64,000 nt of DNA from Thermogemmatispora aurantia (GTDB lineage: Bacteria > Chloroflexota > Ktedonobacteria > Ktedonobacterales > Ktedonobacteraceae): NCBI RefSeq assembly GCF_008974285.1, contig NZ_BKZV01000003.1, positions 124,001 to 188,000 of the forward strand, written 5' to 3'. Shown piece by piece: positions 7,944-19,453 of the stretch (its first letter is position 1; every line of letters starts with the position of its first letter). The position numbers and the translations under genes are program-made. The notes under the pieces are model-generated. The model worked only from the letters and a program-made list of their open reading frames with translations. It was not told the DNA's origin and did no database searches.

Positions 7944-8605
7944 GGGGGGAGAGAGGAGCCAGCGGTCTGTCGAATCTGTCGTATCTTATAGTCTTGGTTC
8001 CTCACGCTGGCTGCCCCCTGGCCAGGTTTCTCCCTCCTCTCCCTCGCCAGCACCACCGGCAGCCGCCGCGACTCCGGTGGGGGGCCAGGCCCGGCGCTGG
8101 GCCAGATCCAGGGTGGTGAGCCAAGCAGCCCGGTTCGCGTACTCGTGCCCAGGAACAGCTGATCTGCTGAGGAGCACGGCCAGGCTCACCACGATCAGGC
8201 CACGATCACACAGGGAAACCCTGCTTCCGTTCCGTGTTAGAGCAACTAGCGTCAGGGATTGTGCGCTCTGGGGCCGGGACAAATTTCGTATTTGCCCGAC
8301 TAATACGAAATTATAGGAGGCCGCAAAAGAGCTGCCACTTCCGATTGCGGTCCTCCTGTGCCCTTTGTTCTGCCACCCCACACCCCAGCAAGCCCCGGCA
8401 GCCCGCTAGACCGCACTATCCGCGCGCAGCCTCCTGTTACAGAATCGGCCAAAGATCACCCAGGATCTGCCTACATCCTCTGCTTGTGGAAACGCTATAC
8501 TCTCTTGCAGAAAGCCACGGTTCCTGCCCTGACTCACACAGTACAGCAGACCTGGCGCTGCTCTTCTCAGTGAGGAAAACACAATATAGAGATTAGAGGT
8601 GAATC
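7944..8605. other. Long intergenic region upstream of recombinase
   Basis: About 660 bases without a supportable gene separate the recombinase promoter from the aldo/keto reductase. It contains the 11-bp-arm palindrome at 8282-8312 and a short direct repeat CCACGATCA near 8191-8210. Open frames on both strands here have no ribosome binding sites and resemble no family. Confidence 0.5.
8282..8312. repeat. Perfect 11-bp palindrome, possible recombination site
   Basis: AATTTCGTATT (8282-8292) and its exact complement AATACGAAATT (8302-8312) flank a 9-base spacer, TGCCCGACT. The AT-rich arms sit in GC-rich DNA, are not followed by a T-run, and have the arm length of dif, lox and other tyrosine-recombinase core sites. 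The right 13 bases match the loxP right arm at 11 of 13 positions by eye; the left arm matches less well. It could also be an operator. Confidence 0.5.
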
Positions 8606-9589
8606 GTGCAATATGTCAGATTAGGCAAAACCGGTCTGGAAGTCTCCCGTATCTGTCTTGGCTGCATGAGCTTTGGTGACCCCAGTCGCTGGATGCATCC
8701 CTGGGTTCTGGACGAAGAGCAGAGTCGGCAGATCATCAGGAAGGCCCTGGATCTGGGCATCAACTTCTTTGACACCGCCAATGTCTACTCACTGGGAGCC
8801 AGCGAAGAGATCCTCGGGCGCGCTCTGAAAGACTTCGTCAAGCGCGATGAGGTTGTCATCGCCACCAAGGTCTTCTTCCGCATGCGCGAAGGACCGAACG
8901 GGGCTGGTCTCTCGCGCAAAGCCATTCTCAGCGAGGTTGATCACAGCCTCCGGCGCCTTGGGACCGACTACATCGACCTCTATCAGATCCATCGCTGGGA
9001 CTACCAGACGCCGATTGAGGAAACAATGGAGGCTCTCAACGATCTGGTCCGGGCCGGCAAAGTTCGCTACCTTGGCGCCTCTGCCATGTACGCCTGGCAG
9101 TTCCAGAAAGCGCTCTTCGTTGCTGAGCGGCATGGCTGGACACGCTTTGTCTCCATGCAGAATCACCTCAACCTCATCTATCGCGAAGAAGAGCGCGAGA
9201 TGCTCCCGCTCTGTCGCGCCGAGGGCATTGGTGTCATTCCCTACAGCCCGCTGGCATCCGGCAGATTGGCGCGTGAGGCCTCGCAGCCGCCGACCAGGCG
9301 CGCCGAAACCGACCAGGTGGCCCGGCGCAAATACGACGCCACTGCTGCCGCCGATCAGGGAATCATCGATCGCGTCGGCGAGCTCGCTGGCAAATACGGC
9401 GTGTCCCGGGCGCAGATCGCCCTGGCCTGGCTGCTGCAGAAGGAGCCAGTGACTGCCCCCATTGTCGGCGTCACCCGGATCAGCCAGCTGGAAGAAGCCA
9501 TTGGGGCCCTTGACGTCCATCTGAGCGCTGAAGACATTGCCTATCTCGAAGAGCCATACGTCCCTCACCCAGTCGTCGGCCCCGAGTAA
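8606..9589 (+). CDS. Aldo/keto reductase
   Basis: This 327-residue (beta/alpha)8-barrel oxidoreductase uses NADPH to reduce carbonyl compounds. The catalytic tetrad of the superfamily is visible: Asp in FFDTANVYS, Tyr in the same segment, Lys in VVIATKVFF and His in LYQIHRWD. The NADP-binding C-terminal region is represented by IPYSPLASG and APIVGVTRISQLEEAI. It resembles the YhdN/Tas and L-glyceraldehyde-phosphate reductase group. The GTG at 8606 is preceded by AGAGGTGA at good spacing; the nearby ATG is out of frame. It stands alone, convergent with the next gene. The natural substrate is unknown. Confidence 0.92.
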   Translation: MQYVRLGKTGLEVSRICLGCMSFGDPSRWMHPWVLDEEQSRQIIRKALDLGINFFDTANVYSLGASEEILGRALKDFVKRDEVVIATKVFFRMREGPNGAGLSRKAILSEVDHSLRRLGTDYIDLYQIHRWDYQTPIEETMEALNDLVRAGKVRYLGASAMYAWQFQKALFVAERHGWTRFVSMQNHLNLIYREEEREMLPLCRAEGIGVIPYSPLASGRLAREASQPPTRRAETDQVARRKYDATAAADQGIIDRVGELAGKYGVSRAQIALAWLLQKEPVTAPIVGVTRISQLEEAIGALDVHLSAEDIAYLEEPYVPHPVVGPE

Positions 9590-9685
9590 GCCACCAACAC
9601 AGCTGTGGCCTGTCCGGCCCCCAAGACGATGAGACCGTATGAGAGCCATAGCCAGGGCACCGGAGGAGGCTGCCGCACCGTTTGC

Positions 9686-10831
9686 CTAACCGGTGGCGGC
9701 CTCCTCCCACAGCTCCGCCAGCCAGCGCCGCGCACGCCGCAGCCAACCCGGCCAGGCGCTGGCCCAGGCCAGGCACTCCAACAGCTCCTCGACCTGCTCC
9801 TGGCTTTCACTTGTGTTCAGCGCTGCCTCCTCGGCAAAGAAGAGATCCTCCAGCGGGCCGTTGATCGTCAGAATGGGCACCGTCAGCGTCAGGGCCTCCG
9901 CCAGGCAGGCCGCTTCCTGCCCCTGGGGAGGCGCGATCGCTCCATAGCCCCGCAAGAATGCCCGTGCTCGCTCCGGCTCCAGTCCTCGCGCCACCAGCGG
10001 GGGTGTCTGACCCGTCTCTGGCTGCCAGTCCAACGCACTGAAAGCAAAGAGCGCTGCCGCCACCTCCAGAACGCGCTTCTCCCAGCGCGACGCATAAAAG
10101 CCCGAGACTGCACATACTCCCTCAGCATTGAAGCGCAGATGCAGCGCCTGATAATCTCCATGAACGTGCAGCTCGGGCAATCCACGGGCCGCCCCCAGAG
10201 TCATCATAGCTGCTGGCAGCGCTGCCTCCCACTGCTCGACCCAGGTTTGTAGGGCACTGGCAATCGCTCCCACCTCGCAGCGCTCGGCACGCTCACGGGC
10301 TAGATTGAGCCAGCCCTGGACCAGCCCGCCCGCCTGCAGCTCCGAGGGCCAGCGGTGCTGCGGACCAGGGAAACGAAAAGACGCCTCATGCAGCTGGCCC
10401 AGCATTCTCCCTGCGGCCTCAACCCAACGCAGCCCGCGAGTCCCGGCGCTCGCGAAGTCCTCACCACCCAGCCACTGCTGCAGCTCGAAGCACTCCTCCC
10501 CCAGTGGCAGACAATAGGACCCCGCCGGCGTCTGGCGTAGCGCCGGCACCGGCAAACCGGCCAGGCGCAAGAAACGCTGAAAACGATAGCAATGTTCATG
10601 ATCCTCGCCGGCTGGTCCCTCCGGACGCGGGCGCAGCAGATAGCGCTCGCCCTCAACCTCCAGCAGCAGGCCCAATGGCTCAGGGCTGTAGGGGGACATC
10701 AACAGCTCCAGGGGCCGCCAGGACGAAGAAAGGCCGAAGCCCTCCATGATTCTTTGGAGATCAGGCCCGCTGATCCCCGGCCATCCCCCGCCCTTACCCC
10801 CCACAGAGTCAGAGGAGAAAAACCCCTCCAT
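9686..10831 (-). CDS. APH/choline-kinase-fold protein, probably inactive
   Basis: The 381-residue protein has the two-lobed layout of the aminoglycoside phosphotransferase superfamily: an N-lobe with RYLLRPRP, a FELQQWLGGEDF hinge and a C-lobe with LHVHGDYQALH. The Brenner motif H-G-D-x-x-x-x-N ends in His instead of Asn, and the Mg-binding aspartate of the following D-F-D position is Gly in AVSGFYAS. Loss of both metal ligands suggests a pseudokinase or a binding protein. ATG 10831 with GAGG about 8 bases upstream is preferred over GTG 10837. It lies 40 bp after the rhodanese gene, so it probably shares its mRNA. Confidence 0.7.
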   Translation of the reverse strand: MEGFFSSDSVGGKGGGWPGISGPDLQRIMEGFGLSSSWRPLELLMSPYSPEPLGLLLEVEGERYLLRPRPEGPAGEDHEHCYRFQRFLRLAGLPVPALRQTPAGSYCLPLGEECFELQQWLGGEDFASAGTRGLRWVEAAGRMLGQLHEASFRFPGPQHRWPSELQAGGLVQGWLNLARERAERCEVGAIASALQTWVEQWEAALPAAMMTLGAARGLPELHVHGDYQALHLRFNAEGVCAVSGFYASRWEKRVLEVAAALFAFSALDWQPETGQTPPLVARGLEPERARAFLRGYGAIAPPQGQEAACLAEALTLTVPILTINGPLEDLFFAEEAALNTSESQEQVEELLECLAWASAWPGWLRRARRWLAELWEEAATG

Positions 10832-10871
10832 CAGCACGCCTCACAGTCCAGCAAGCAGAGACAGAGCCCCA

Positions 10872-11756
10872 TTACACTTCTGCAGGCAGATCGGGGCGCA
10901 CGCCCCATTCATTCCAAGAACCATCATAATTTGTCAGATGAGGATAGCCCAGCAGAGCCAGGCTGAAGAGGACGACCGTCGCCGCCACTCCACCATTACA
11001 GTAGGCGATCACTCGCTCCTCCGGGCGCAGCCCGGCGCGTGCAAAGACCGCTGCCAGCTCCTCATTGCTGCGAAACTGGCCCGTCTGTGGATCAACCAGC
11101 TCCTCACGCGGGATATTGATGGCCCCCGGAATATGGCCAGGACGGCCAGGACGGCGCACTACCCGCCCGCTATACTGTCCGACATCGCGCGCATCGATCA
11201 CCTGAATACCCGCCTGTCCCAGTGCAGCCAGTACCTCCTCTGCCGTGGCCCGCAGTTCTGGCTGCACATGCGGAGTAAAGACCGCTGGTGGATACTGTGG
11301 CACTTCCGTCGTCACCGGTCGTCTTTCACGCAACCAGCGCGAGAAGCCTCCGTTCAAGACGCGTACCTCTTGATGACCATAGTAGGTCAGCGCCCACCAC
11401 AGGCGTGTCGCAAACTGCGAGGCCGGGTGCGCGTCATAGGCCACCACCACATGCTCATCGCCAATGCCTAATCGTCCCAGGACCTCGGCAAAGCGTTCCG
11501 GCGGAGCTATCTGCGCCTTTACCTCGCTGTCGGGATCAACAATATCGCTCGTCCAGTCAAGGTAGACCGCGCCAGGAATGTGGCTCTGCTCATACTCAGC
11601 ACGCGCACCTTCATACAGCGCCTCCTGCTCACCTGCTCCACGCTCCACCGTCCGCACATACCCACGCATATCCACAATGCGCAGCTGTGGATCATGCAGG
11701 TGCTCCTCCAGCCAGGCCGGCTCGACCAGCAAGCGGTCACGCTGCCCACTCGTCAT
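10872..11756 (-). CDS. Two-domain rhodanese sulfurtransferase
   Basis: This 294-residue enzyme resembles thiosulfate or 3-mercaptopyruvate sulfurtransferases, which move sulfane sulfur to cyanide, thiols or proteins. Two tandem rhodanese domains are visible: an N-terminal inactive one (residues about 8-135, with HIPGAVYLDW) and a C-terminal catalytic one (about 165-285) containing IDARD, HIPGAINIP and the active-site loop CNGGVAAT, whose Cys is the persulfide carrier. AAAGGAGG precedes the ATG. It is 24 bp downstream of the DUF6391-like gene and 40 bp upstream of the APH-fold gene. The substrate preference cannot be deduced from the loop. Confidence 0.9.
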   Translation of the reverse strand: MTSGQRDRLLVEPAWLEEHLHDPQLRIVDMRGYVRTVERGAGEQEALYEGARAEYEQSHIPGAVYLDWTSDIVDPDSEVKAQIAPPERFAEVLGRLGIGDEHVVVAYDAHPASQFATRLWWALTYYGHQEVRVLNGGFSRWLRERRPVTTEVPQYPPAVFTPHVQPELRATAEEVLAALGQAGIQVIDARDVGQYSGRVVRRPGRPGHIPGAINIPREELVDPQTGQFRSNEELAAVFARAGLRPEERVIAYCNGGVAATVVLFSLALLGYPHLTNYDGSWNEWGVRPDLPAEV

Positions 11757-11780
11757 TGCCGCAAAGCCTCCTTTCTCCCA

Positions 11781-12323
11781 TTACCAGGAGAACAACCGCT
11801 CCGCCTCCGGGTTCTCCGTGCTCACAAAGTGCGCCGGTGTCCCCAGCACCTCGAAGCGCCGCACCCCGGTGATACGCATTGATGGCGAAGGCGTCTGTGT
11901 CGTCAGGTAGCGCTGAACCGTCAACCCGAGAGGCCGCGCCAGTACCAGGGCCGCCGTGGTCGCCAGCACCACATTATTGAAGGTATTGAAGGGGCGCCGC
12001 ATGCGTGCCACCGTCATCGCCGACAGGCCGCTCAGCAAGCCTGCCACGGCCAAATTCGTGCCACAGCGCTCGTGGATCGCCAGCTCCGGCTGCGTCGTAC
12101 GCAGCAAGTGCAGCGCCTCTTCAGCCGCCGGCAGCACCTCCTCGGTTGGTACATTGCCAAAAACCACAAAGCCCAGCGCCGAAGAAACCCCCGAGAAACG
12201 CACCTCCGGGAACTTGCGGCTCAGCAGCACAATTGTTGCATGCTCCAGTGCATGATTTTGGCGTACAGCGCTGCCCAGCAGCAGCTGCTGCAGTGCCGCA
12301 TTGAGCGGATTCAACGAAACCAT
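11781..12323 (-). CDS. DUF6391-like membrane-associated protein
   Basis: This 180-residue protein carries an N-terminal QNHALEHATIVLL motif with two histidines and a glutamate, which I associate with the uncharacterised DUF6391 family, including cyanobacterial and chloroflexotal members. Two hydrophobic stretches follow (around residues 90-105 and 118-132), so it may be membrane anchored. A metal-binding role for the H-x-x-E-H cluster is a guess from its spacing. It lies 113 bp downstream of the FHA-kinase gene and just upstream of the rhodanese gene in the same direction. No reaction can be assigned. Confidence 0.6.
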   Translation of the reverse strand: MVSLNPLNAALQQLLLGSAVRQNHALEHATIVLLSRKFPEVRFSGVSSALGFVVFGNVPTEEVLPAAEEALHLLRTTQPELAIHERCGTNLAVAGLLSGLSAMTVARMRRPFNTFNNVVLATTAALVLARPLGLTVQRYLTTQTPSPSMRITGVRRFEVLGTPAHFVSTENPEAERLFSW

Positions 12324-12436
12324 CGCTCGTTACCCTTTCCGGGCAAGGAACAGACTAGCCTGAACAGTGACGTAATCAGCTAGCCAGACAGTTCTGTCAG
12401 CCTTGCCTGCTAGGAACAACAGCTACTCTTGTCCTA

Positions 12437-13987
12437 CTATTTATAAACTATATGAAAGATCAAGCGTTCATCGCCGAACTGGATCAGATCGCCATCGCGC
12501 AGCACCGTCTGCTGAATGCGCTCGCCGTTCACCAGGGTACCGTTGGCGCTCTGCAGATCCTCCAGGTACCAGAGGCCATTATCGAACCAGAGTCGAGCGT
12601 GGCGGCGCGAGACCGTGCGACCGGCAATAATAAAATCGTTGCCGTTGGTGCGCCCAATCGTCGTCACGTCCTGGTGGAAGCGGAAAGAGCGACCGGCGAG
12701 CGGCCCACTCTGCAGCGTCAAGCTGGCCAGCACCACCCGTCCCTGAGCATCAACGTAGTGATCCTTTGCGGCCTTGCGATCGGCCAGCTCATAGCCGCAG
12801 GTCGTGCAGAACAGGCGCGTGCTTGGGTTAGGTGTACCGCAGCGGAAGCACGAGAGCGTCACCGTCGGGAAAGGGGTGCTCGAAGGGGGACGGGATAGGA
12901 ACGCTTCTCCCGGACCCTGACCAGGAGTTGACCCGCTGGTAACGCCAGGGGCTGCGGGCAGTCCATAGGAAGGAGCGGACTGCGCTCTGCCTCCAGGAGA
13001 AGCCGGCCATGCCCCTGGCTGCGCCGAGAGCAGCGTAGCCGCAGACCCGCTGCTCTCGGAGAGGGAAGGAGGCATGGCCGACAACCGCCATGCGCGCGGC
13101 ATGGGTAGACGGGCAGCATTCAGCGCAGCCACCAGGGCCTCCGCCATCTCCTCAATGGACTGGTAGCGATCGGCGGGCGCCTTGGCAGTCATCTTCACAA
13201 CGACCTGCTCGACCACTGCCGGCACCCCTGCCTGGCGCAGCGGATCGACTGGCAGGGGCTCCTGCAAGTGCTTCAGCGTCACACTGACCGGATTCTCCGC
13301 CGTGAAAGGCACCCGTCCTGTCAGGCATTCGAAAAAGACGATCCCCAGGGAGTAGATATCGCTGCGCTGATCGACGGCCTGGCCTGTACTCTGCTCTGGC
13401 GACATATACTGTGGCGTCCCGATGCCCACCCCAGCGCGCGTCAGGTGCGTCGTCCCCTCCAGGATTTTGGCAATTCCAAAATCAGAGAGCAGTAGATGCC
13501 CATCGCGGCGCAAGAGCATATTGCTCGGCTTCACGTCACGGTGTACAATATTGTGGCTATGAGCACAACGCAATCCCTCCGCTGCCTGCAGCAGAAAGTC
13601 GACAGCCTCCACCAGCGAGAGCGAGCGGCCCTTCAGGCGGTCCCGTAAAGTTCCGCCGTCGACATACTCCATGACAATGTAGGTAATCTTATCCTGCTCG
13701 CCAAAGTCGTGGATCTGCACAATATGGGGATTCACCAGCTTAGCGACCGAGCGTGCCTCCTGCTCAAAGCGCTTGACAAAGACTGGATCATGAGCGTAGC
13801 GTGCCGGAAGCACCTTGACGGCCACATAGCGATCGAGCGAGGGTTGATAGGCTTTGAAGACCGCGGCCATTCCGCCCGCCCCAAGCGGCTCTACAATACG
13901 GAATTGACCCAGGGACCGCCCAACGAGGGCCTGGAGATCATCGGCGCGCCCCTTCTGCCGAGCATAGGGATTCTCTGGTGGTTGCAT
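12437..13987 (-). CDS. Ser/Thr protein kinase with zinc ribbon and FHA domain
   Basis: This 516-residue soluble protein joins three domains. A Hanks-type kinase (about residues 27-285) shows GAGGMAAVFKA, the VAVKVL lysine, HRDVKPSN and DFG, all intact, with an activation segment containing several Thr residues. A Pro/Ser-rich linker leads to a CxxC-x10-CxxC zinc ribbon (about residues 380-400), and the C-terminus is an FHA domain (about 425-510; TIGRTNGNDF, SRRHARL, SANGTLVNG) that binds phosphothreonine. No transmembrane segment is seen, unlike PknB receptors. The kinase may recruit its own phosphorylated targets through the FHA domain. A strong promoter precedes it; the downstream genes may be cotranscribed. 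Confidence 0.93.
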   Translation of the reverse strand: MQPPENPYARQKGRADDLQALVGRSLGQFRIVEPLGAGGMAAVFKAYQPSLDRYVAVKVLPARYAHDPVFVKRFEQEARSVAKLVNPHIVQIHDFGEQDKITYIVMEYVDGGTLRDRLKGRSLSLVEAVDFLLQAAEGLRCAHSHNIVHRDVKPSNMLLRRDGHLLLSDFGIAKILEGTTHLTRAGVGIGTPQYMSPEQSTGQAVDQRSDIYSLGIVFFECLTGRVPFTAENPVSVTLKHLQEPLPVDPLRQAGVPAVVEQVVVKMTAKAPADRYQSIEEMAEALVAALNAARLPMPRAWRLSAMPPSLSESSGSAATLLSAQPGAWPASPGGRAQSAPSYGLPAAPGVTSGSTPGQGPGEAFLSRPPSSTPFPTVTLSCFRCGTPNPSTRLFCTTCGYELADRKAAKDHYVDAQGRVVLASLTLQSGPLAGRSFRFHQDVTTIGRTNGNDFIIAGRTVSRRHARLWFDNGLWYLEDLQSANGTLVNGERIQQTVLRDGDLIQFGDERLIFHIVYK

Positions 13988-14313
13988 AGCCGGCTCATTT
14001 CCTCGATTCCTGCCATCGGTCGAACGACTCCAGAGCGCTCCCTCCCCCTTTTCCCCTCCCCAGCCAGCCAGGCCTGCCCGCTCCTGCCTCGCTTACGCTG
14101 ACAGAACGCTCGCGAAGCACGGTTCCTCTCCCTCCCCCTGGCAAGGAGGGCGGGCCGGGCGCGGACAGCACAGCTTTGATTATCTCCTAACAGGCCGTCC
14201 CTGTCAATCGAAGCAAACACCCTGTCTACGATCCTGAGCTATCTGCAGCCTTCCTCTGTCGGCGACCGTTGACCCGCCATCTACCTCGCCTGTCACGACA
14301 GACCGCCTGCCGA
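13988..14313. other. Intergenic region with kinase leader
   Basis: This region between the kinase start and the sucB stop holds the kinase promoter at 14179-14207 and a pyrimidine-rich stretch (14040-14080 on the plus strand) that becomes a purine-rich leader in the kinase mRNA. I see no gene and no clear terminator for sucB. Confidence 0.5.
14179..14207 (-). promoter_or_regulatory. Promoter of the FHA-kinase gene
   Basis: On the minus strand, TTGACA (14207-14202), a 17-bp spacer and GATAAT (14184-14179) form a strong sigma-70 type promoter (6/6 and 5/6). The predicted start near 14172 leaves a leader of about 185 bases before the ATG at 13987. Confidence 0.7.
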
Positions 14314-15702
14314 CTAGCCTTCCAACAACAGCCGCTCTGGATCTTCCAGCAGCTCCTTAACACGGACCAGGAACTGCACCGCCTCGCGGCCATCGACCAC
14401 GCGATGGTCATAGGAGAGCGCCACATACATCATGGGGCGCACCACCACCTGTCCGTCCACCACAACAGCACGCTCCTGGACCTTGTGCATTCCCAGGATG
14501 CCTACCTGGGGGCCGTTGAGAATCGGCGTCGAAAGCAGCGAGCCGAAGACCCCACCATTGGTAATAGTAAAGGTCCCTCCCTGCAGGTCTGTCAGCGTTA
14601 GCTCATTATTCCGGGCCCGCCGCGCCAGCTCCGCGATCTCCCGCTCGATTTCCGCAAAGCTCTTGCGGTCGGCATCGCGCACTACGGGCACGACCAGCCC
14701 TTCATCTGTGCTGACGGCGATGCCAATGTCGTAGTAGTGCTTGACCAGGAGCTCGCGCCCCTGTAGCTCCGCATTCAGATAAGGGAAAGCCTTGAGTGCT
14801 CCCACAACTGCCTTCGTGAAGAAGGACATAAAGCCCAGCGAGATGCCATAGCGCTGCTTGAACTCCTCGCGGTGGCGCGCCCGCACCGCCAGAATAGCGC
14901 TCATGTCGACCTCATTAAAGGTGGTCAACATCGCAGCCGTGTGCTGGGCCTCGACCAGGCGCTGGGCAATGGTCAGGCGCCGGCGCGAGAGCCGGATGCG
15001 CTCCTCTCGCCGCGGCTCCGAGATCAGCAGCGGTGGCGGCTCCAAGGCTGGCCCTGCCGCTGCTGTGCGCTCGCCTGCTGCGGGTACCGCTGGGGTCGCC
15101 GTCGCCGTTGTTCCATCCCCTCGACTCGGAGCAGTAGCCGCGGATTGCGCTGACTGCGGTTGCCCCTGGGGCTGGCCCTGGCCTTGCTGGAGCGCCTGCT
15201 GCTGCTCCAGATACTGCAGGACATCGTCCTTAGTCACTCGCCCGTGTGGGCTGCTGCTCCTGACCTGCGAGAGATCAATGTTGTACTCAGCGGCAATGCG
15301 ACGCGCCAGTGGCGAAGGAGGCCGCTGCCCATCGGCAAGACGCGAACTCGACGCTGCGCTCCCCGGCTGGATTGCTGGCTGCTCCTGCCGGGCCTGAGCC
15401 GGTACCTCACGCGAGGTCGGCGCCTCGCCAGCCGCGGACGCTGCGCTCATCCCCTCTCCCACAGCTGCCTCGGCGAGACGAGCCAAAACCTCCCCAACGG
15501 CTACATCCTCCCCCTCGCGCTTCAGAATCTCTGCCAGTACACCGTCATGCTCCGCGGTCACCTCAACGCTTACCTTGTCGGTCTCCAGCTCCGCCAGCAC
15601 TTCGCCCTGACGGACCTGCTCCCCCTCGTGTTTGTACCAGCGCGCCACCGTGGCCTCGACCACCGATTCGCCCAGGGTCGGAACACGAATATCTATCGCC
15701 AT
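14314..15702 (-). CDS. sucB: 2-Oxoglutarate dehydrogenase E2, succinyltransferase
   Basis: The enzyme transfers the succinyl group from lipoamide to CoA in the 2-oxoglutarate dehydrogenase complex. An N-terminal lipoyl domain (residues 1-78, lipoylated Lys in ETDKVSVEV), a Pro/Ala/Gln-rich linker, a peripheral-subunit-binding domain ([15 protein letters not shown] to [11 protein letters not shown]) and a C-terminal catalytic domain ending with [13 protein letters not shown], which holds the catalytic His and Asp, are all present. The frame stays open upstream to 15978, but the protein clearly begins at ATG 15702 ([13 protein letters not shown]), with a GGAAGGAAAGG stretch upstream. It lies 217 bp after sucA. 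No E3 gene is in the window. Confidence 0.95.
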   Translation of the reverse strand: MAIDIRVPTLGESVVEATVARWYKHEGEQVRQGEVLAELETDKVSVEVTAEHDGVLAEILKREGEDVAVGEVLARLAEAAVGEGMSAASAAGEAPTSREVPAQARQEQPAIQPGSAASSSRLADGQRPPSPLARRIAAEYNIDLSQVRSSSPHGRVTKDDVLQYLEQQQALQQGQGQPQGQPQSAQSAATAPSRGDGTTATATPAVPAAGERTAAAGPALEPPPLLISEPRREERIRLSRRRLTIAQRLVEAQHTAAMLTTFNEVDMSAILAVRARHREEFKQRYGISLGFMSFFTKAVVGALKAFPYLNAELQGRELLVKHYYDIGIAVSTDEGLVVPVVRDADRKSFAEIEREIAELARRARNNELTLTDLQGGTFTITNGGVFGSLLSTPILNGPQVGILGMHKVQERAVVVDGQVVVRPMMYVALSYDHRVVDGREAVQFLVRVKELLEDPERLLLEG

Positions 15703-15795
15703 CTTCTCGTTCTGCCTTTCCTTCCTGCTGCAGTGCTGACTGTTGCTTCTGATGAGTGCCGAACCTTTCTCAGAGGCCGAAGGATGCCAAAGGCG

Positions 15796-15850
15796 AGCCA
15801 GCGCGCTCGAAGAGGGCCAGCGCGCTGGCTTCTCCTGGCCTATTATAGCA
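15796..15850 (-). promoter_or_regulatory. Possible internal promoter and hairpin before sucB
   Basis: On the minus strand an extended -10 element, TGCTATAAT (15850-15842), is followed just downstream by an 11-bp stem (AGCCAGCGCGC at 15830-15820 with its complement at 15806-15796). The hairpin would lie in the sucB leader. It has no T-run, so attenuation is speculative; the -10 box suggests sucB may be transcribed separately from sucA. Confidence 0.45.
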
Positions 15851-15919
15851 TCGCCATGCATGGCCTGCCCGTTCGCTCTGGCCCTGGCCTGGCTTGCTCC
15901 GCCGCTGCCAGTGCCAACG

Positions 15920-18775
<2,856 letters not shown>

Positions 18776-19204
18776 CGGTTTCCTTTATGCGGCTTGACAC
18801 AGAGTGATGAATATGGCATACTCAACGCGGTAGCCTCTATCCACCGAGAGCGAACACAAGCACAGTCCAGACAGATGCGAAGAGGGAGCCAGTAGGCCGC
18901 TTCCCTGGTGACAGAGAGTCCGGGCAAGGTGAGAGCCGGATGCTAAGGAGCAGGCCGAAGATCACTCCTGAGCAGCTAGCAGAACGCGCAAGCGAGTAGA
19001 GCTAGCCGGCGCCTCTCCGTTACCAGAGAGGGCCGCCTGTCTCAACCTCTCGATGATCCCGCCTCCGTGCCGAAGCGCGGCAACGGTCTTCAGTCGAGTC
19101 GGGCATTGCGCCTGAGCTGAGAGACGCAAGAGACAAGCAGAACAAGCTCATGCGTGCCACGCTGGCCCGATCAGGCTGAGGGCGGGGGACCGACAAATAG
19201 TATA
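18776..19204. other. Divergent intergenic region, sucA to T-box
   Basis: No gene is supportable here. The region contains the upstream parts of the sucA promoter (minus strand) and of the T-box transcription unit (plus strand). The AT-rich stretch AATAGTATATCA near 19197-19208 is a plausible -10 region for the T-box RNA, but I find no convincing -35 box. Confidence 0.4.
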
Positions 19205-19436
19205 TCACATCGAGGGAGACGGCGGCATGGAGCGAGTCGCGGCGAGTGCCAGATGGGCCAGGCCGGCTCGATGAGCAGCCCCGCGCCTGAGCGCGCGCAC
19301 AGGGACGAGTCGAGCTGGAGCTATCTCTTCCCTTCCCCGGGAGAGGCTCGTGAGGGGCGCCCAGTCGTGACTAATGCGGGTGGTACCACGGGAAGTCCTC
19401 TCGTCCTGCGCGGATGAGAGGTTTTTTTTCATACGG
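19205..19436 (+). promoter_or_regulatory. T-box riboswitch upstream of alaX
   Basis: The leader carries the hallmark T-box sequence GGGTGGTACCACGG (19378-19391), inside an antiterminator closed by GACT and AGTC, followed by an intrinsic terminator: CCTCTCGTCC and GGATGAGAGG with a 5-base loop, then eight T residues ending near 19430. A 5' stem made by CATCGAG (19207-19213) and CTCGATG (19267-19273) is a candidate Stem I. Binding of an uncharged tRNA should stabilise the antiterminator and switch on transcription. The UGGU bulge predicts a tRNA with A at position 73. I could not fix the specifier codon; GCC (Ala) near 19257 is a candidate. Confidence 0.88.
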
Positions 19437-19453
19437 AGATCGGAGCTTGCAGG

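Noticed and set aside
8191-8210. Short direct repeat CCACGATCA upstream of the aldo/keto reductase
   Set aside because: Two copies of nine bases are not enough to indicate an origin or operator, and no DnaA boxes are nearby.
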